DNA of 45,552 bases from NCBI GenBank assembly GCA_902765585.1, contig CACXAG010000002.1:1-45552 (forward strand), given 5' to 3'. The position numbers and the translations under genes were made by a program. The DNA is from an uncultured Prevotellaceae bacterium. Lineage in GTDB: Bacteria > Bacteroidota > Bacteroidia > Bacteroidales > Bacteroidaceae. Positions 29,753 to 38,185 of this stretch are shown here, piece by piece (within the stretch, counting starts at the first letter, position 1; each line of letters opens with the position of its first letter). A model generated the notes under the pieces. It searched no databases, was not told the DNA's origin, and saw only the letters and a program-made list of their open reading frames with translations.

Positions 29753-30901
29753 ATGAAAATAGCATACGTATACTCCGCTATGACCAATCCTGGTGGAACA
29801 GAAAGAATGATAACGGAAAAAGCAAACTATCTTTCTGGAATTTATGGGTATGATATTACTATCATCACCTGTTTTCAAGCGGCAGACGAAAAGAACTACT
29901 TCGAATTATCCCCCAAGATTAAGCAGATTTATCTTGAAATACCATTCTCTACCCAATACAAATACAAGTATCCCAAAAGATTATGGATCAAAGGAAAACT
30001 TAACTGGCTTTTGAAAAAAGACATCAAGCGGGTTGTGAGTCAAGTCGATCCAGATATCTTGATTGGTGTATCCCGCTTTAAGGCAGATTTCATCAGTTCT
30101 CTTAAGTGCAGAGCAAAAAAAATCATAGAATGCCATGAAACGAGATACAACACCAATTATGACCCAAGTGTGAAACAGCTAGTTCCTGTCAGATTATTCA
30201 TGCCCATTTACAGACGCCTATATTTCATCGCTATTGAACGAAATGCTGACGCCGTTGTAACATTGACAAAGAAAGACAAACTGTTATGGAAACGGGCTAA
30301 ACGTATAGAAGCCATCCCAAACTTCTCTACAATACCAGTTAGCCGATGTAGCGACTGCACTCAGAAACGGGTCATTGCCGTAGGACGATTAGATTGGGAA
30401 AAAGGGTTTGAAAGATTGATTGAAGCGTGGGGAATAGTCTCTTCCAGATTTCCTGACTGGCATTTAGATATTTATGGGAACGGTCATATGTATGACACAC
30501 TTACTACCATGGTATTAACATATCATGCCAACAACCTTACCATCCACAACAGTTCTCCCAATATTAGTCAGGAATATTCCATGAGTTCTATTTGTGCCGT
30601 CACTTCATATTTTGAAGGATTTTCACTTGTATTACTTGAAGCTTTAAAACACGGTCTGCCCTGCGTAGCCTTTGATTGTCCCTTTGGACCGGGGGACATC
30701 ATCGATGATGGGAAGGAAGGGTTTCTTGTGGAGAACGGCGACATTCGGCTCTTTGCCGAAAGGATCTGCCGTCTCATAGAGGACGAAGATCTGAGGAAAC
30801 ATTTATCAAAAAATGCCATCGAAAGAGCAAAACTCTTTAATATCGAGGTTATCATGAATCAATGGAAGACCTTGTTTGAAGACATTATCAAACTATCATA
30901 A
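29753..30901 (+). CDS. GT4 family glycosyltransferase
   Basis: The 382-aa GT-B retaining enzyme starts MKIAYVYSAMTNPGGTERM. The N-terminal acceptor domain has GVSRFKADFI, then IECHETRYNTNYDPSVKQL. The donor domain has VIAVGRLDWEKGFERLIEAW, LDIYGNG and the E-x7-E signature EGFSLVLLEALKHGLPCVAF, followed by DCPFGPGDII. The GGTER and FDCPFGP forms are typical of galactose- or N-acetylgalactosamine-type GT4 enzymes in gut Bacteroidales, but specificity is open. It ends about 50 nt before the stop of the opposing GT2 gene. Confidence 0.9.
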   Translation: MKIAYVYSAMTNPGGTERMITEKANYLSGIYGYDITIITCFQAADEKNYFELSPKIKQIYLEIPFSTQYKYKYPKRLWIKGKLNWLLKKDIKRVVSQVDPDILIGVSRFKADFISSLKCRAKKIIECHETRYNTNYDPSVKQLVPVRLFMPIYRRLYFIAIERNADAVVTLTKKDKLLWKRAKRIEAIPNFSTIPVSRCSDCTQKRVIAVGRLDWEKGFERLIEAWGIVSSRFPDWHLDIYGNGHMYDTLTTMVLTYHANNLTIHNSSPNISQEYSMSSICAVTSYFEGFSLVLLEALKHGLPCVAFDCPFGPGDIIDDGKEGFLVENGDIRLFAERICRLIEDEDLRKHLSKNAIERAKLFNIEVIMNQWKTLFEDIIKLS

Positions 30902-30952
30902 CCGGCTCTTTATACAAGGAAATATACAGTTTTATATCAAATACTAATATCA

Positions 30953-32023
30953 TTAAATATAAAGATTATTCTTCTTATGCAGACAGTCTGTCAGATGCGC
31001 CACATGATTAATAACAGACTCAATATTATAATAATGGTGTCGAAACAGGCTGAACCGTTGCAAGAGGCTGAAAGGCCAGAACAGCAGCAGGAAGAAACAG
31101 GCTAACAACAAGCGGCCATAGCGCAAGGCGCGTAGCATCTGCCGCCGCTTGACAGCACAAAATCCTTTGGCAACGTTAGGAGTAATGGGTTGACGCGACA
31201 TTAGATCAACACCAATCATCAGAAAATTGGTTACAAAAAGCAGGTAGTCAACAGTCATGTCCCTTTTGTAGCGGTCGGGCTGTGGGGGGGTGTCCATGAT
31301 GCGATTGCAGGAAATAGTATAACTCCAAATGGTCTTATCTGCTTTTTCGATGGTGAAGGTAGTATTAACGATGGACGAGGGATTAAACTCATAGACGTAT
31401 GTCACCTCTGGAAGCAGGAGTACGGACTTCAAATGAGAAAACAATTCGTAAGACCAAGCCTGGTCTTCATAAATAATGTCCTCAATAAAACGGATGTTAT
31501 ATTCCATCATTAACGAACGGCGGATAAGCTTATTCCACGCATAGAGATAAATCTGGTGATGGAGCATACGGCCAAAGAATATATCAGGATCATCCATAAG
31601 CCACGGCTCCTGAAGGTGACAAAACAATAGGCTGTCGTCTTTCTTATTCCTCACATTCCCCACCACCATATCCACATCGGGGTGCAGGCTGAGGTGTTCA
31701 AGCATATAGTGAAGTGCTCCCGGCATCAGGTAGTCATCGGAATCGATGAACAGCACAAAGTCGCCTGTAGCATAGTGGAGTCCCGTATTGCGGGCAGCAG
31801 AAAGACCTCGGTTCCGCTCATGACTCAACAGGAGAAAATTCACAGGACCTTGGTATCCATCCGTCACCTCGCGGGCGATGTCCATGCTGCGGTCAGTGCC
31901 ACAGTCGTCCACCAAGATACACTCCACATCAGAACCAGTAACGTTCTGCGACATCACCGACTCCAAGCATCGCTTGAGATAGGGCTCTACGTTATAGATT
32001 GGTATAATAATTGAAACTCTCAT
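30953..32023 (-). CDS. GT2 family glycosyltransferase (paralogue of 32109-33167)
   Basis: The 356-aa enzyme starts MRVSIIIPIYNVEPYLKRCL. It has ILVDDCGTDRSMDI, NRGLSAARNTGLHYATGDFV and LFIDSDDYLMP (DSDD metal site). YAWNKLIRRSLMMEYNIRFI and EDQAWSYELF follow. The tail (LLLACFFLLLFWPFSLLQRF) is hydrophobic and may bind the membrane. It closely resembles the next gene in length and motif order, including SIVNTTFT against SIVNTMIS and VDYLLFV in both. The two are therefore tandem paralogues. Between them (32024-32108) lies a short frame of 29 codons that I do not call. Confidence 0.9.
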   Translation of the reverse strand: MRVSIIIPIYNVEPYLKRCLESVMSQNVTGSDVECILVDDCGTDRSMDIAREVTDGYQGPVNFLLLSHERNRGLSAARNTGLHYATGDFVLFIDSDDYLMPGALHYMLEHLSLHPDVDMVVGNVRNKKDDSLLFCHLQEPWLMDDPDIFFGRMLHHQIYLYAWNKLIRRSLMMEYNIRFIEDIIYEDQAWSYELFSHLKSVLLLPEVTYVYEFNPSSIVNTTFTIEKADKTIWSYTISCNRIMDTPPQPDRYKRDMTVDYLLFVTNFLMIGVDLMSRQPITPNVAKGFCAVKRRQMLRALRYGRLLLACFFLLLFWPFSLLQRFSLFRHHYYNIESVINHVAHLTDCLHKKNNLYI

Positions 32024-32108
32024 TGAAATCTTCAGACAAATTCTTTGGTGAATTCGGATGATACTTAAAAAACTTCTTCATAGGTAGCATAAATAGAATA
32101 AAACAATC

Positions 32109-33167
32109 TCAGCCATGCACAAAATCAGTCATATGAGACATTTTACCTACTACCTTTTCCATATAGAAATATAGACGACGGAAGGCAGAAAAATTCAATA
32201 AGGTTGTTAGCGGCCAGTACATGTTCAATGAGAACACAGCTATTAAAAGCCGTTTACGAGATATACACGTATTAACAAACTTGTTCTTCAAGCTGTGGAA
32301 ATCTGCCAACACATTACGCGAAACGTTCCCTTTTTTACATAAGTCCACCCCTTGCATTATATTGTTACAAACAAATAGCAGGTAGTCTACTTCCAGCCGT
32401 CTGCCATATGGTTGCATAGGCAGGGGATGACAGAGTAAGTATCTGCACAGAGCAATATAACTTCGAATGTTTTTTTCAGCAAGATCAGTGGAGATCATTG
32501 TATTGACTATAGACGTGGGATTCTCTGTATAATAATAAGTTTCTTGCGGTATCAAAAGCACCGAAGAAGTTTGCTGTAATACTTGATATGACCACAGTAC
32601 ATCTTCGTTAATCCGTATATTCACGTCAAATTGCAATGCAAGCCTACGGCGAATTAGTTTGTTCCACGCATATTTGTTCAGGCGATAGTGCATCATATCA
32701 AACATGATGGTTACATTGTCGGTAATATAAGTTGCAGTCTGTAGCCACGGCATCAGAGAGGTATTGTCCTTTCCCATCCTAACATTTCCAACGATGATGT
32801 CTGCTTTGGGATAAGCATGCAAAGCATCTAACATGTACCTTATGGCATGGGGTAGCAGATAGTCATCAGAATCGATGAAAAAAACATAGTCGCCTTTTGC
32901 TTCCTTCAGTCCCGTATTCCTGGAAGCAGATGGTCCGCTATTCTTTTCGTGACTGATTATCCTAAAAAAAATATGTCCATGGTAAGAAGCTATTGCTCGA
33001 CTGACTATTTCCATACTATTATCCATTCCACAGTCATCCACTATAATACATTCTATGACAGCATCAGCCGTGTCCTGCCGAAGAATTGACAGCAAGCAAC
33101 GCTCAATGTACTGAGCTGCATTGTATACGGGAATGATAAATGATATCAGAGGTTTAACTTCTTTCAT
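32109..33167 (-). CDS. GT2 family glycosyltransferase (paralogue of 30953-32023)
   Basis: The 352-aa protein is read from ATG 33167 (MKEVKPLISFIIPVYNAAQ); a TTG three codons upstream is less likely. It has IIVDDCGMDNSMEI, SGPSASRNTGLKEAKGDYVF and FIDSDDYLLP. YAWNKLIRRRLALQFDVNIR and INEDVLWSYQVL follow. The C-terminal AVFSLNMYWPLTTLLNFSAF is moderately hydrophobic. A TATATTTG box overlaps 33174-33181, just upstream. The tandem pair likely arose by duplication and now adds different sugars or acts on different acceptors. Confidence 0.9.
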   Translation of the reverse strand: MKEVKPLISFIIPVYNAAQYIERCLLSILRQDTADAVIECIIVDDCGMDNSMEIVSRAIASYHGHIFFRIISHEKNSGPSASRNTGLKEAKGDYVFFIDSDDYLLPHAIRYMLDALHAYPKADIIVGNVRMGKDNTSLMPWLQTATYITDNVTIMFDMMHYRLNKYAWNKLIRRRLALQFDVNIRINEDVLWSYQVLQQTSSVLLIPQETYYYTENPTSIVNTMISTDLAEKNIRSYIALCRYLLCHPLPMQPYGRRLEVDYLLFVCNNIMQGVDLCKKGNVSRNVLADFHSLKNKFVNTCISRKRLLIAVFSLNMYWPLTTLLNFSAFRRLYFYMEKVVGKMSHMTDFVHG

Positions 33168-33188
33168 GTCATACAAATATAAAAATAT

Positions 33189-34220
33189 TTATAAAAGTCC
33201 CCGCCAACGCGCAATTATTCTCATTAAAGCTACAGCCAAAGAAGGATTCAAGACGCCTAATGAATAAAGGAACAGGTTTTTGACCCTCCATCTAAGCATA
33301 CAGGTTTCTACGAATGACATAGGGGATTTCATAACATCCCGTATTTCGCGTTTCGCAAATGCCGGAGAGATGATTTTCTCATTTTTCAAAATGGAACAAA
33401 CCATATAGAAGTGTGTCATCATCACCTTATACAACCATTTATGGAAATATGGCTTTGATTGTACGCATTCATAGTTACACTTAACTACACCCATTGCATG
33501 GATGGTTTTCTGGATTTCTTCCTTGTCGATATGACTGCGCTTCTCAAAAATGGACAGCGATCCATAACGGCAATAATAGAAATAAGTGATGTCAGACAAC
33601 AACACAGCGCGGCGAACGTAAATCGGCAAATTGATGGTGATACAGAAATCCTCCCAATAATTCACTTTTTTAAAACGTATCCCATTCTTCAGATAGATAT
33701 CTCTTTTAATGAGGAAATTCCATACATTTGCTTGCAAGAATCCGTATTGGCTATATACCCTGTTAGCAAACTCATTCTCTTTCAGGAACTGCAAGTCAGG
33801 ATACTGAAACTGCGTCTTCTTGGTCGTTCCATCAAACTCCTCGATTCTTTCGTAGGAACCATATACGATGTCAGCATCATACTTTTTTGCATTCTCATAA
33901 AGTAGTTCTATCGTGTTGGGGACTATGGCATCGTCCGCATCAATAAAGTAAAGATATACGCCCTGAGACTCGTCAACAATGCGGTTACGGGCACACCCAA
34001 TGCCACCATTCTCTGGTTGGCGGATAATATGGATATCCTTCCCACGAGGGTGGTTCTGCTGATACTCGCGAACAATATCCATAGAACTGTCCGTTCCACA
34101 ATCGTCCAGCACCAAAAACTCTATGCTCTGGAATGTCTGTGCCAAAACAGAATCCATGGTTAGACGAATGTACTTCTCTGCATTATAGACGGGTATTCCT
34201 ATAGTTACTTCGTATTTCAT
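33189..34220 (-). CDS. GT2 family glycosyltransferase
   Basis: The 343-aa enzyme starts MKYEVTIGIPVYNAEKYIRL. It has FLVLDDCGTDSSMDIVREY, ENGGIGCARNRIVDESQGVY and LYFIDADDAIVP with the DADD metal site. ANVWNFLIKRDIYLKNGIRF and EDFCITINLPIYVRR follow. It belongs to the same broad GT2 group as its neighbours but is more distant than the tandem pair. It starts 17 nt after the GT4-like gene upstream and is probably co-transcribed with it. Confidence 0.9.
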   Translation of the reverse strand: MKYEVTIGIPVYNAEKYIRLTMDSVLAQTFQSIEFLVLDDCGTDSSMDIVREYQQNHPRGKDIHIIRQPENGGIGCARNRIVDESQGVYLYFIDADDAIVPNTIELLYENAKKYDADIVYGSYERIEEFDGTTKKTQFQYPDLQFLKENEFANRVYSQYGFLQANVWNFLIKRDIYLKNGIRFKKVNYWEDFCITINLPIYVRRAVLLSDITYFYYCRYGSLSIFEKRSHIDKEEIQKTIHAMGVVKCNYECVQSKPYFHKWLYKVMMTHFYMVCSILKNEKIISPAFAKREIRDVMKSPMSFVETCMLRWRVKNLFLYSLGVLNPSLAVALMRIIARWRGLL

Positions 34221-34237
34221 ATCAGTCTATCTGGGTA

Positions 34238-35377
34238 TCAGGATAGTTGGTCTATGACTTTTTGCATTTGGATTCTCCACGACAGGTGTTCCACAGTCTT
34301 TCGAATATCAGCTGGCTGCATCGTGAAATGTACCATAAAGTCCACTATCTTTTGAATAACAATGGGTGACTCATCGGCAGGAGCCTTCAGGACGTAGGGC
34401 TGTGAATCGAAGTCGCTGTCCTGCTCACTATATATAAAAGGTATACCACGGGTGGCATACTCCCGGTTCTTCAGTGTCTTGATGATGGTGATGCCGCTGC
34501 GGTGGCGGCCAAGGGAGCCTATAGCAAACTGGCACTGGTTGAAGACATCCGTAAGGGCGTCACCAAACAGCTGACCGTGGAAAAAGATTCTATCTTGTAT
34601 CCGGTATTTATCTAATAACGGCTTAAAGACATCGTTCATGTGATTGGGATGCACGCCGCCAACGATGTGAAAACACACATCAGGCTGTTGATCTGACTTC
34701 TGGCTATAATACTCTCCTATACCTGCTATCACGCGATCAAAACCATGCCAAGGATGCACCTCAGCAACACCAATCAGATGAAGGGGTGAAGGCTGGGCGC
34801 TAAGGGCTGAGAGTTGATGATTATGCAGAGGGATACTATCAAAGTCAACGCCGTTACTGATGCGGATAGTGCGCTGGCCAAAAATTTCTGTCGCATCAGA
34901 GAAGGTCACCACAGCATCCATGAGGGGATAAAGGCTATTGCGGAACAACTGGTCGACCTTCAATCCTAAGCGCATCTTCCATTCAAAGTTCTTGAATTCC
35001 GTATCGTATGGATAGGTGGGAATCTCTGTCACAGCATGAATACCGGCCTTCTTGAGTTTCTTGAAGAAACAGATAAGAACGGGGTTGGCATTCTGGAAAC
35101 AACGTGCATAGACAAACTCAATATGATGAGCCAGGCAATACTGATAGACAGCTGAATAGTCTAACCGCTGCCAAAGGCCTGCCATCATACCAGTACCATA
35201 GTCGGCAATAACATCATTGTCCACATAGCGGCAACGATGACCCTCTGGCGAGAAATCATAGTAGCACAGGTGAACCTCATGCCCGTTTTCACGCAGTCCC
35301 TTCACCTGATAGTGTATCTTCTTCGAAATACCGCTATGCTCAGAGAAGCCATGATAGACCAAGAACAATATCTTCAT
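34238..35377 (-). CDS. GT4-like glycosyltransferase
   Basis: The 379-aa GT-B protein starts MKILFLVYHGFSEHSGISKK, with an N-terminal acceptor domain (KGLRENGHEVHLCYYDF). The linker RTIRISNGVDFDSIPL is the typical end of that domain. The donor domain has LIGVAEVHPWHGFDRVIAGI, FHIVGGVHPNHMNDVF, RIFFHGQLFGDALTDVFNQC and SLGRHRSGITIIKTLKNREY. That last stretch replaces the usual E-x7-E loop. It is therefore a divergent GT4. It ends 17 nt before the next gene and begins 3 nt after the previous stop, so the minus-strand cluster is one operon. Confidence 0.85.
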   Translation of the reverse strand: MKILFLVYHGFSEHSGISKKIHYQVKGLRENGHEVHLCYYDFSPEGHRCRYVDNDVIADYGTGMMAGLWQRLDYSAVYQYCLAHHIEFVYARCFQNANPVLICFFKKLKKAGIHAVTEIPTYPYDTEFKNFEWKMRLGLKVDQLFRNSLYPLMDAVVTFSDATEIFGQRTIRISNGVDFDSIPLHNHQLSALSAQPSPLHLIGVAEVHPWHGFDRVIAGIGEYYSQKSDQQPDVCFHIVGGVHPNHMNDVFKPLLDKYRIQDRIFFHGQLFGDALTDVFNQCQFAIGSLGRHRSGITIIKTLKNREYATRGIPFIYSEQDSDFDSQPYVLKAPADESPIVIQKIVDFMVHFTMQPADIRKTVEHLSWRIQMQKVIDQLS

Positions 35378-35380
35378 ACA

Positions 35381-36535
35381 CTATAAACTCTCTAACAATG
35401 ATTTCCAGCGTCCGGCGATGCTATCCAAGCTAAAACGCTGCACATTCTTCACTCCAGCCTCAGCCATGCTGCGCCTGAGGTTTTCATTGTCCATCAGTCG
35501 TACCAGTGCATCGGTCAACGCTTCCACACAGCCATTCTCCACCAGCAGGCCGTCTTCTCCGTCCGCGATAATGGCACGTGGTCCCCAGGGGCAGTCGAAG
35601 GCTACCACGGGAAGTCCGCAGGCCATCGCCTCGGTGATGACCATGCCGAAACCCTCGAAACGGGAACTCAGGACAAAGAGGCTGCTGTTGACATATTCTC
35701 TTTCCACGTCGTTAGTCCGGCCATGTAACTGACAACGGCTGCGGTCAATCATCAGCTCCTCTATCATACGCTCGTATGCTAACCGGTCGCCGTCGCCAAA
35801 GACATCCAACCGCCAGTCACTCACCGTCTTTTCTGCTTTTGCCCACGCTTGCAACAATAAGTCAATGCCTTTCTCATGCGAATAGCGGGCAATAGCCACC
35901 ACCCGTTTTGACTCCAATGGACTAATGCTGACTGGCGTAAGGGACAACGGGTCGGGAATGACTTCCACATTGTTCAGTTCTGTCCATGCTTCCCGGTCCT
36001 TCTCGGTAAGCACAACCAGTCTGTCCAGTTTACCAAGATGTCCGAGCAGACTGCCAGACCAAGCTTTTGCAAACAGCCTCTTGGCTAATCCGGCATGTTC
36101 GGTATTGAAGTTGCGGTAGTTGGCGCGATTGATGTGCAGTTCACCAATCTTCCGGCTGCCGTCCTGAATGCCGTTGATGAAGTTAATCTCACGGCGGAGC
36201 AGGCTGACGGTGATATCTGACCGCAAACGCATCAGTTCTTCTGTAAGCAGTTTCTTGTATCGTCGTTGCTTTTTCAGATATACAAAAATCTTCTTGACGA
36301 AAGAGCATGTCCAAAGTTCTTCAAAGTTTATATCAAGGTTGATAACCTTAATCTTATCCGAAAGGGGATAGAACAGTGGTTTTCCCTTTCCCTCAGTCAG
36401 TATGACGGTGATGTCATAGCCGAAATGCTCAGCAAAATAATTGGCCTTTAGAGTAAGCACGCGCTCTACCCCACCCGCCATATAAAGCGCTGGGGTTAGA
36501 TAGACAATTTTCAAAGGTTTGCCAGTACGACTCAT
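35381..36535 (-). CDS. GT4 family glycosyltransferase
   Basis: The 384-aa protein is read from ATG 36535 (MSRTGKPLKIVYLTPALYMA). The longer frame to 36718 crosses the promoter and belongs to the neighbour's antisense. GGVERVLTLKANYF is the N-terminal nucleotide-sugar pocket. The donor domain has VVAIARYSHEKGIDLLLQAW, LDVFGDGDR and EGFGMVITEAMACGLPVVAF with E-x7-E, then DCPWGPRAII. The overall pattern is close to the GT4 at 29753-30901 (GGTER/GGVER, DCPFGP/DCPWGP), so the two are likely related. This is the first gene of the minus-strand glycosyltransferase operon. Confidence 0.92.
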   Translation of the reverse strand: MSRTGKPLKIVYLTPALYMAGGVERVLTLKANYFAEHFGYDITVILTEGKGKPLFYPLSDKIKVINLDINFEELWTCSFVKKIFVYLKKQRRYKKLLTEELMRLRSDITVSLLRREINFINGIQDGSRKIGELHINRANYRNFNTEHAGLAKRLFAKAWSGSLLGHLGKLDRLVVLTEKDREAWTELNNVEVIPDPLSLTPVSISPLESKRVVAIARYSHEKGIDLLLQAWAKAEKTVSDWRLDVFGDGDRLAYERMIEELMIDRSRCQLHGRTNDVEREYVNSSLFVLSSRFEGFGMVITEAMACGLPVVAFDCPWGPRAIIADGEDGLLVENGCVEALTDALVRLMDNENLRRSMAEAGVKNVQRFSLDSIAGRWKSLLESL

Positions 36536-36567
36536 CAGAAGGCCTGTATTTATGCTTTTACAATATG

Positions 36568-36575
36568 CAAAGGTA
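36568..36575 (-). promoter_or_regulatory. -7 box of the minus-strand glycosyltransferase operon
   Basis: TACCTTTG on the minus strand, followed by GCATA, lies 33 nt before ATG 36535. TTG is found about 22 bp further upstream as a weak -33. Confidence 0.6.
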
Positions 36576-36618
36576 CATAAATATCGGCATTTTATAGCAA
36601 TCTCACACAAAAAAAATG

Positions 36619-37380
36619 TTAATCTCGGTCTTCCAATACGCGAAATTTCTGACGGCGTCGTTGAAGTTCGGCTAAATCGAGGTCGACGGACAGTGTCTGA
36701 GCCTGATGTCGACGGCACTGAACTACCGTCTTTCCGTAGGCATCAACGACGACACTGGCACCTGCATAATGGGAATGATGGTCATCACCGACGCGGTTGA
36801 CACCAATCACGTAACATTGATTCTCGATGGCACGGGCACGGGTCAGCAGTTGCCACGCAGACTGACGGGATTCGGGCCAGTTAGCAACGATGACAATAGC
36901 GTCGTACTCACGACCTGTAGCATAGCGGCTCCAGCAAGGAAAACGCAAATCATAACAGGTCAGCAAGAGCAGGCGGAACCCGGCAAAGCTGACAATAGCA
37001 TGTTCCTGACCAGGGGTATAGTAGCGGTCCTCATGACCATAAGTAAAGAGGTGGTGCTTGTCATAGTAGGAAATAGTATTGGAACGCCCGTCCACGAAGT
37101 AATGGCGATTGCGGTAACTGCCGTCTGCCAAACGGACAGCCAGGCTGCCACAGATAGCACATTTGCGGCGAGCAGCCTCATCCCTCATCCACTGTAGAGC
37201 CGGATTGTCCGCTTCCTCTGCTGCAATACCCTCTGGTTCTTTCGCAAAGCCCGTGCTCCACATCTCAGGCAACACATACAAGTCGCTATCCTCTGAAGAG
37301 GCAAGCAAGCGGGCAGCATCACGGATGTTCTGTTCCGGTTGCGCCCAATGGATGTCAGTTTGGAGCAGGGTTACTTTCAA
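36619..37380 (-). CDS. nitrilase-superfamily amidohydrolase (YafV/omega-amidase-like)
   Basis: The 253-aa enzyme carries the Glu-Lys-Cys triad of the carbon-nitrogen hydrolase fold. Glu is in VLPEMWSTGF, Lys in YYDKHHLFTYG and Cys in LLLTCYDLRFPCWSR. VIVANWPESRQSAWQLLTRA and GVNRVGDDHHSHYAGASVVV complete the pattern of omega-amidases, which hydrolyse alpha-ketoglutaramate or similar deamination by-products. I prefer TTG 37380, where the family homology (KVTLLQTDIHW) begins. ATG 37419 would add 13 residues encoded by the 3' end of the upstream gene. It follows the lipoprotein gene after 4 nt and seems a metabolic passenger in the polysaccharide locus. Confidence 0.9.
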   Translation of the reverse strand: MKVTLLQTDIHWAQPEQNIRDAARLLASSEDSDLYVLPEMWSTGFAKEPEGIAAEEADNPALQWMRDEAARRKCAICGSLAVRLADGSYRNRHYFVDGRSNTISYYDKHHLFTYGHEDRYYTPGQEHAIVSFAGFRLLLLTCYDLRFPCWSRYATGREYDAIVIVANWPESRQSAWQLLTRARAIENQCYVIGVNRVGDDHHSHYAGASVVVDAYGKTVVQCRRHQAQTLSVDLDLAELQRRRQKFRVLEDRD

Positions 37381-37384
37381 GGGC

Positions 37385-38185
37385 TTAATATTCCAATAAT
37401 TGCGTTGATGTCTTACCATCTATGCCGACTATCACCTCCACCAGATAGCAAGAGGCACCATCAGGGATGCAGAGCGAGGTATTGAAGTGGAAGCCTTTGG
37501 CATCGGTCTTACTGTACTGCATGTCGTTGAGGATGGTCTGGGGCAGGATATTCTTCGGCACGATACGCTCAAAAAACTGCTTACGGAAATCGCGTGAGAA
37601 CAATTGCGTGGCCCCCTCAAAGATACTGAGGTGGATTATGTTGTCATAATAGACATTCTCCACATCCAGCCCGTCTTCATTGAGCGTATGCTTAGACACC
37701 TTGTACTTGGTAGGATTGACTGCCACGTAAAGGTGGTAGCGACTGTTGTTGTAGAACACCACGGTATCGCGTTTGAGCACTTCCGTAAGTGTAAGTATCT
37801 GAGGTTTATTGGGCAGTTGGGCAGCTATCGAATCGTCAGGTTGTTCCGTATTCTTGTAAAACTTCATCGTCTCACCGCTCTGACTCTTAAACCACAGGAC
37901 GTGCTCGGTTTGCTTTTCAATGTAATAGCGCACCGAGCTTCCTATATAGAGCGTGTCACCAATGACCTTGAAAGCTGCCGGCATCGACGTGGAGTCGGCA
38001 TAATAGATAGAGTCACCTTTCATCCGAAAGACAAAAGTTTCCGTATCCTCCTCCAACCACGCACCCTGCAACAGTTTTTTGGCACTCTGACTTTCTTCCT
38101 GTTCAGATACTCGCGAGGACTGTTGCCCACATCCTACCATTAGCAGGACAGCGATGACAGGCAATATCGTTTTTCGTAAATTCAT
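37385..38185 (-). CDS. DUF4738-like lipoprotein
   Basis: The 266-aa protein has a lipoprotein signal (RKTILPVIAVLLMVGCGQ, lipobox LMVGC with Cys19). A short lipocalin-like segment follows (LLQGAWLEEDTETFVFRMKG, DTLYIGSSVRYYI, WFKSQSGETMKFYKN). The C-terminal domain runs from about residue 130 (ILTLTEVLKRDTVVFYNNSR to YLVEVIVGIDGKTSTQLLEY). I recall such proteins as DUF4738 in Bacteroidales but cannot verify it here. It begins directly after the ugd stop codon (TAA then ATG, no gap), so it is coupled to ugd. Outer-membrane or periplasmic location; function unknown. Confidence 0.82.
   Translation of the reverse strand: MNLRKTILPVIAVLLMVGCGQQSSRVSEQEESQSAKKLLQGAWLEEDTETFVFRMKGDSIYYADSTSMPAAFKVIGDTLYIGSSVRYYIEKQTEHVLWFKSQSGETMKFYKNTEQPDDSIAAQLPNKPQILTLTEVLKRDTVVFYNNSRYHLYVAVNPTKYKVSKHTLNEDGLDVENVYYDNIIHLSIFEGATQLFSRDFRKQFFERIVPKNILPQTILNDMQYSKTDAKGFHFNTSLCIPDGASCYLVEVIVGIDGKTSTQLLEY

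Noticed and set aside
32024-32108. 29-codon frame (MKKFFKYHPNSP...) between the GT2 paralogues
   Set aside because: It overlaps the start of the downstream GT2 gene in another frame, lacks a promoter and is too short to support.
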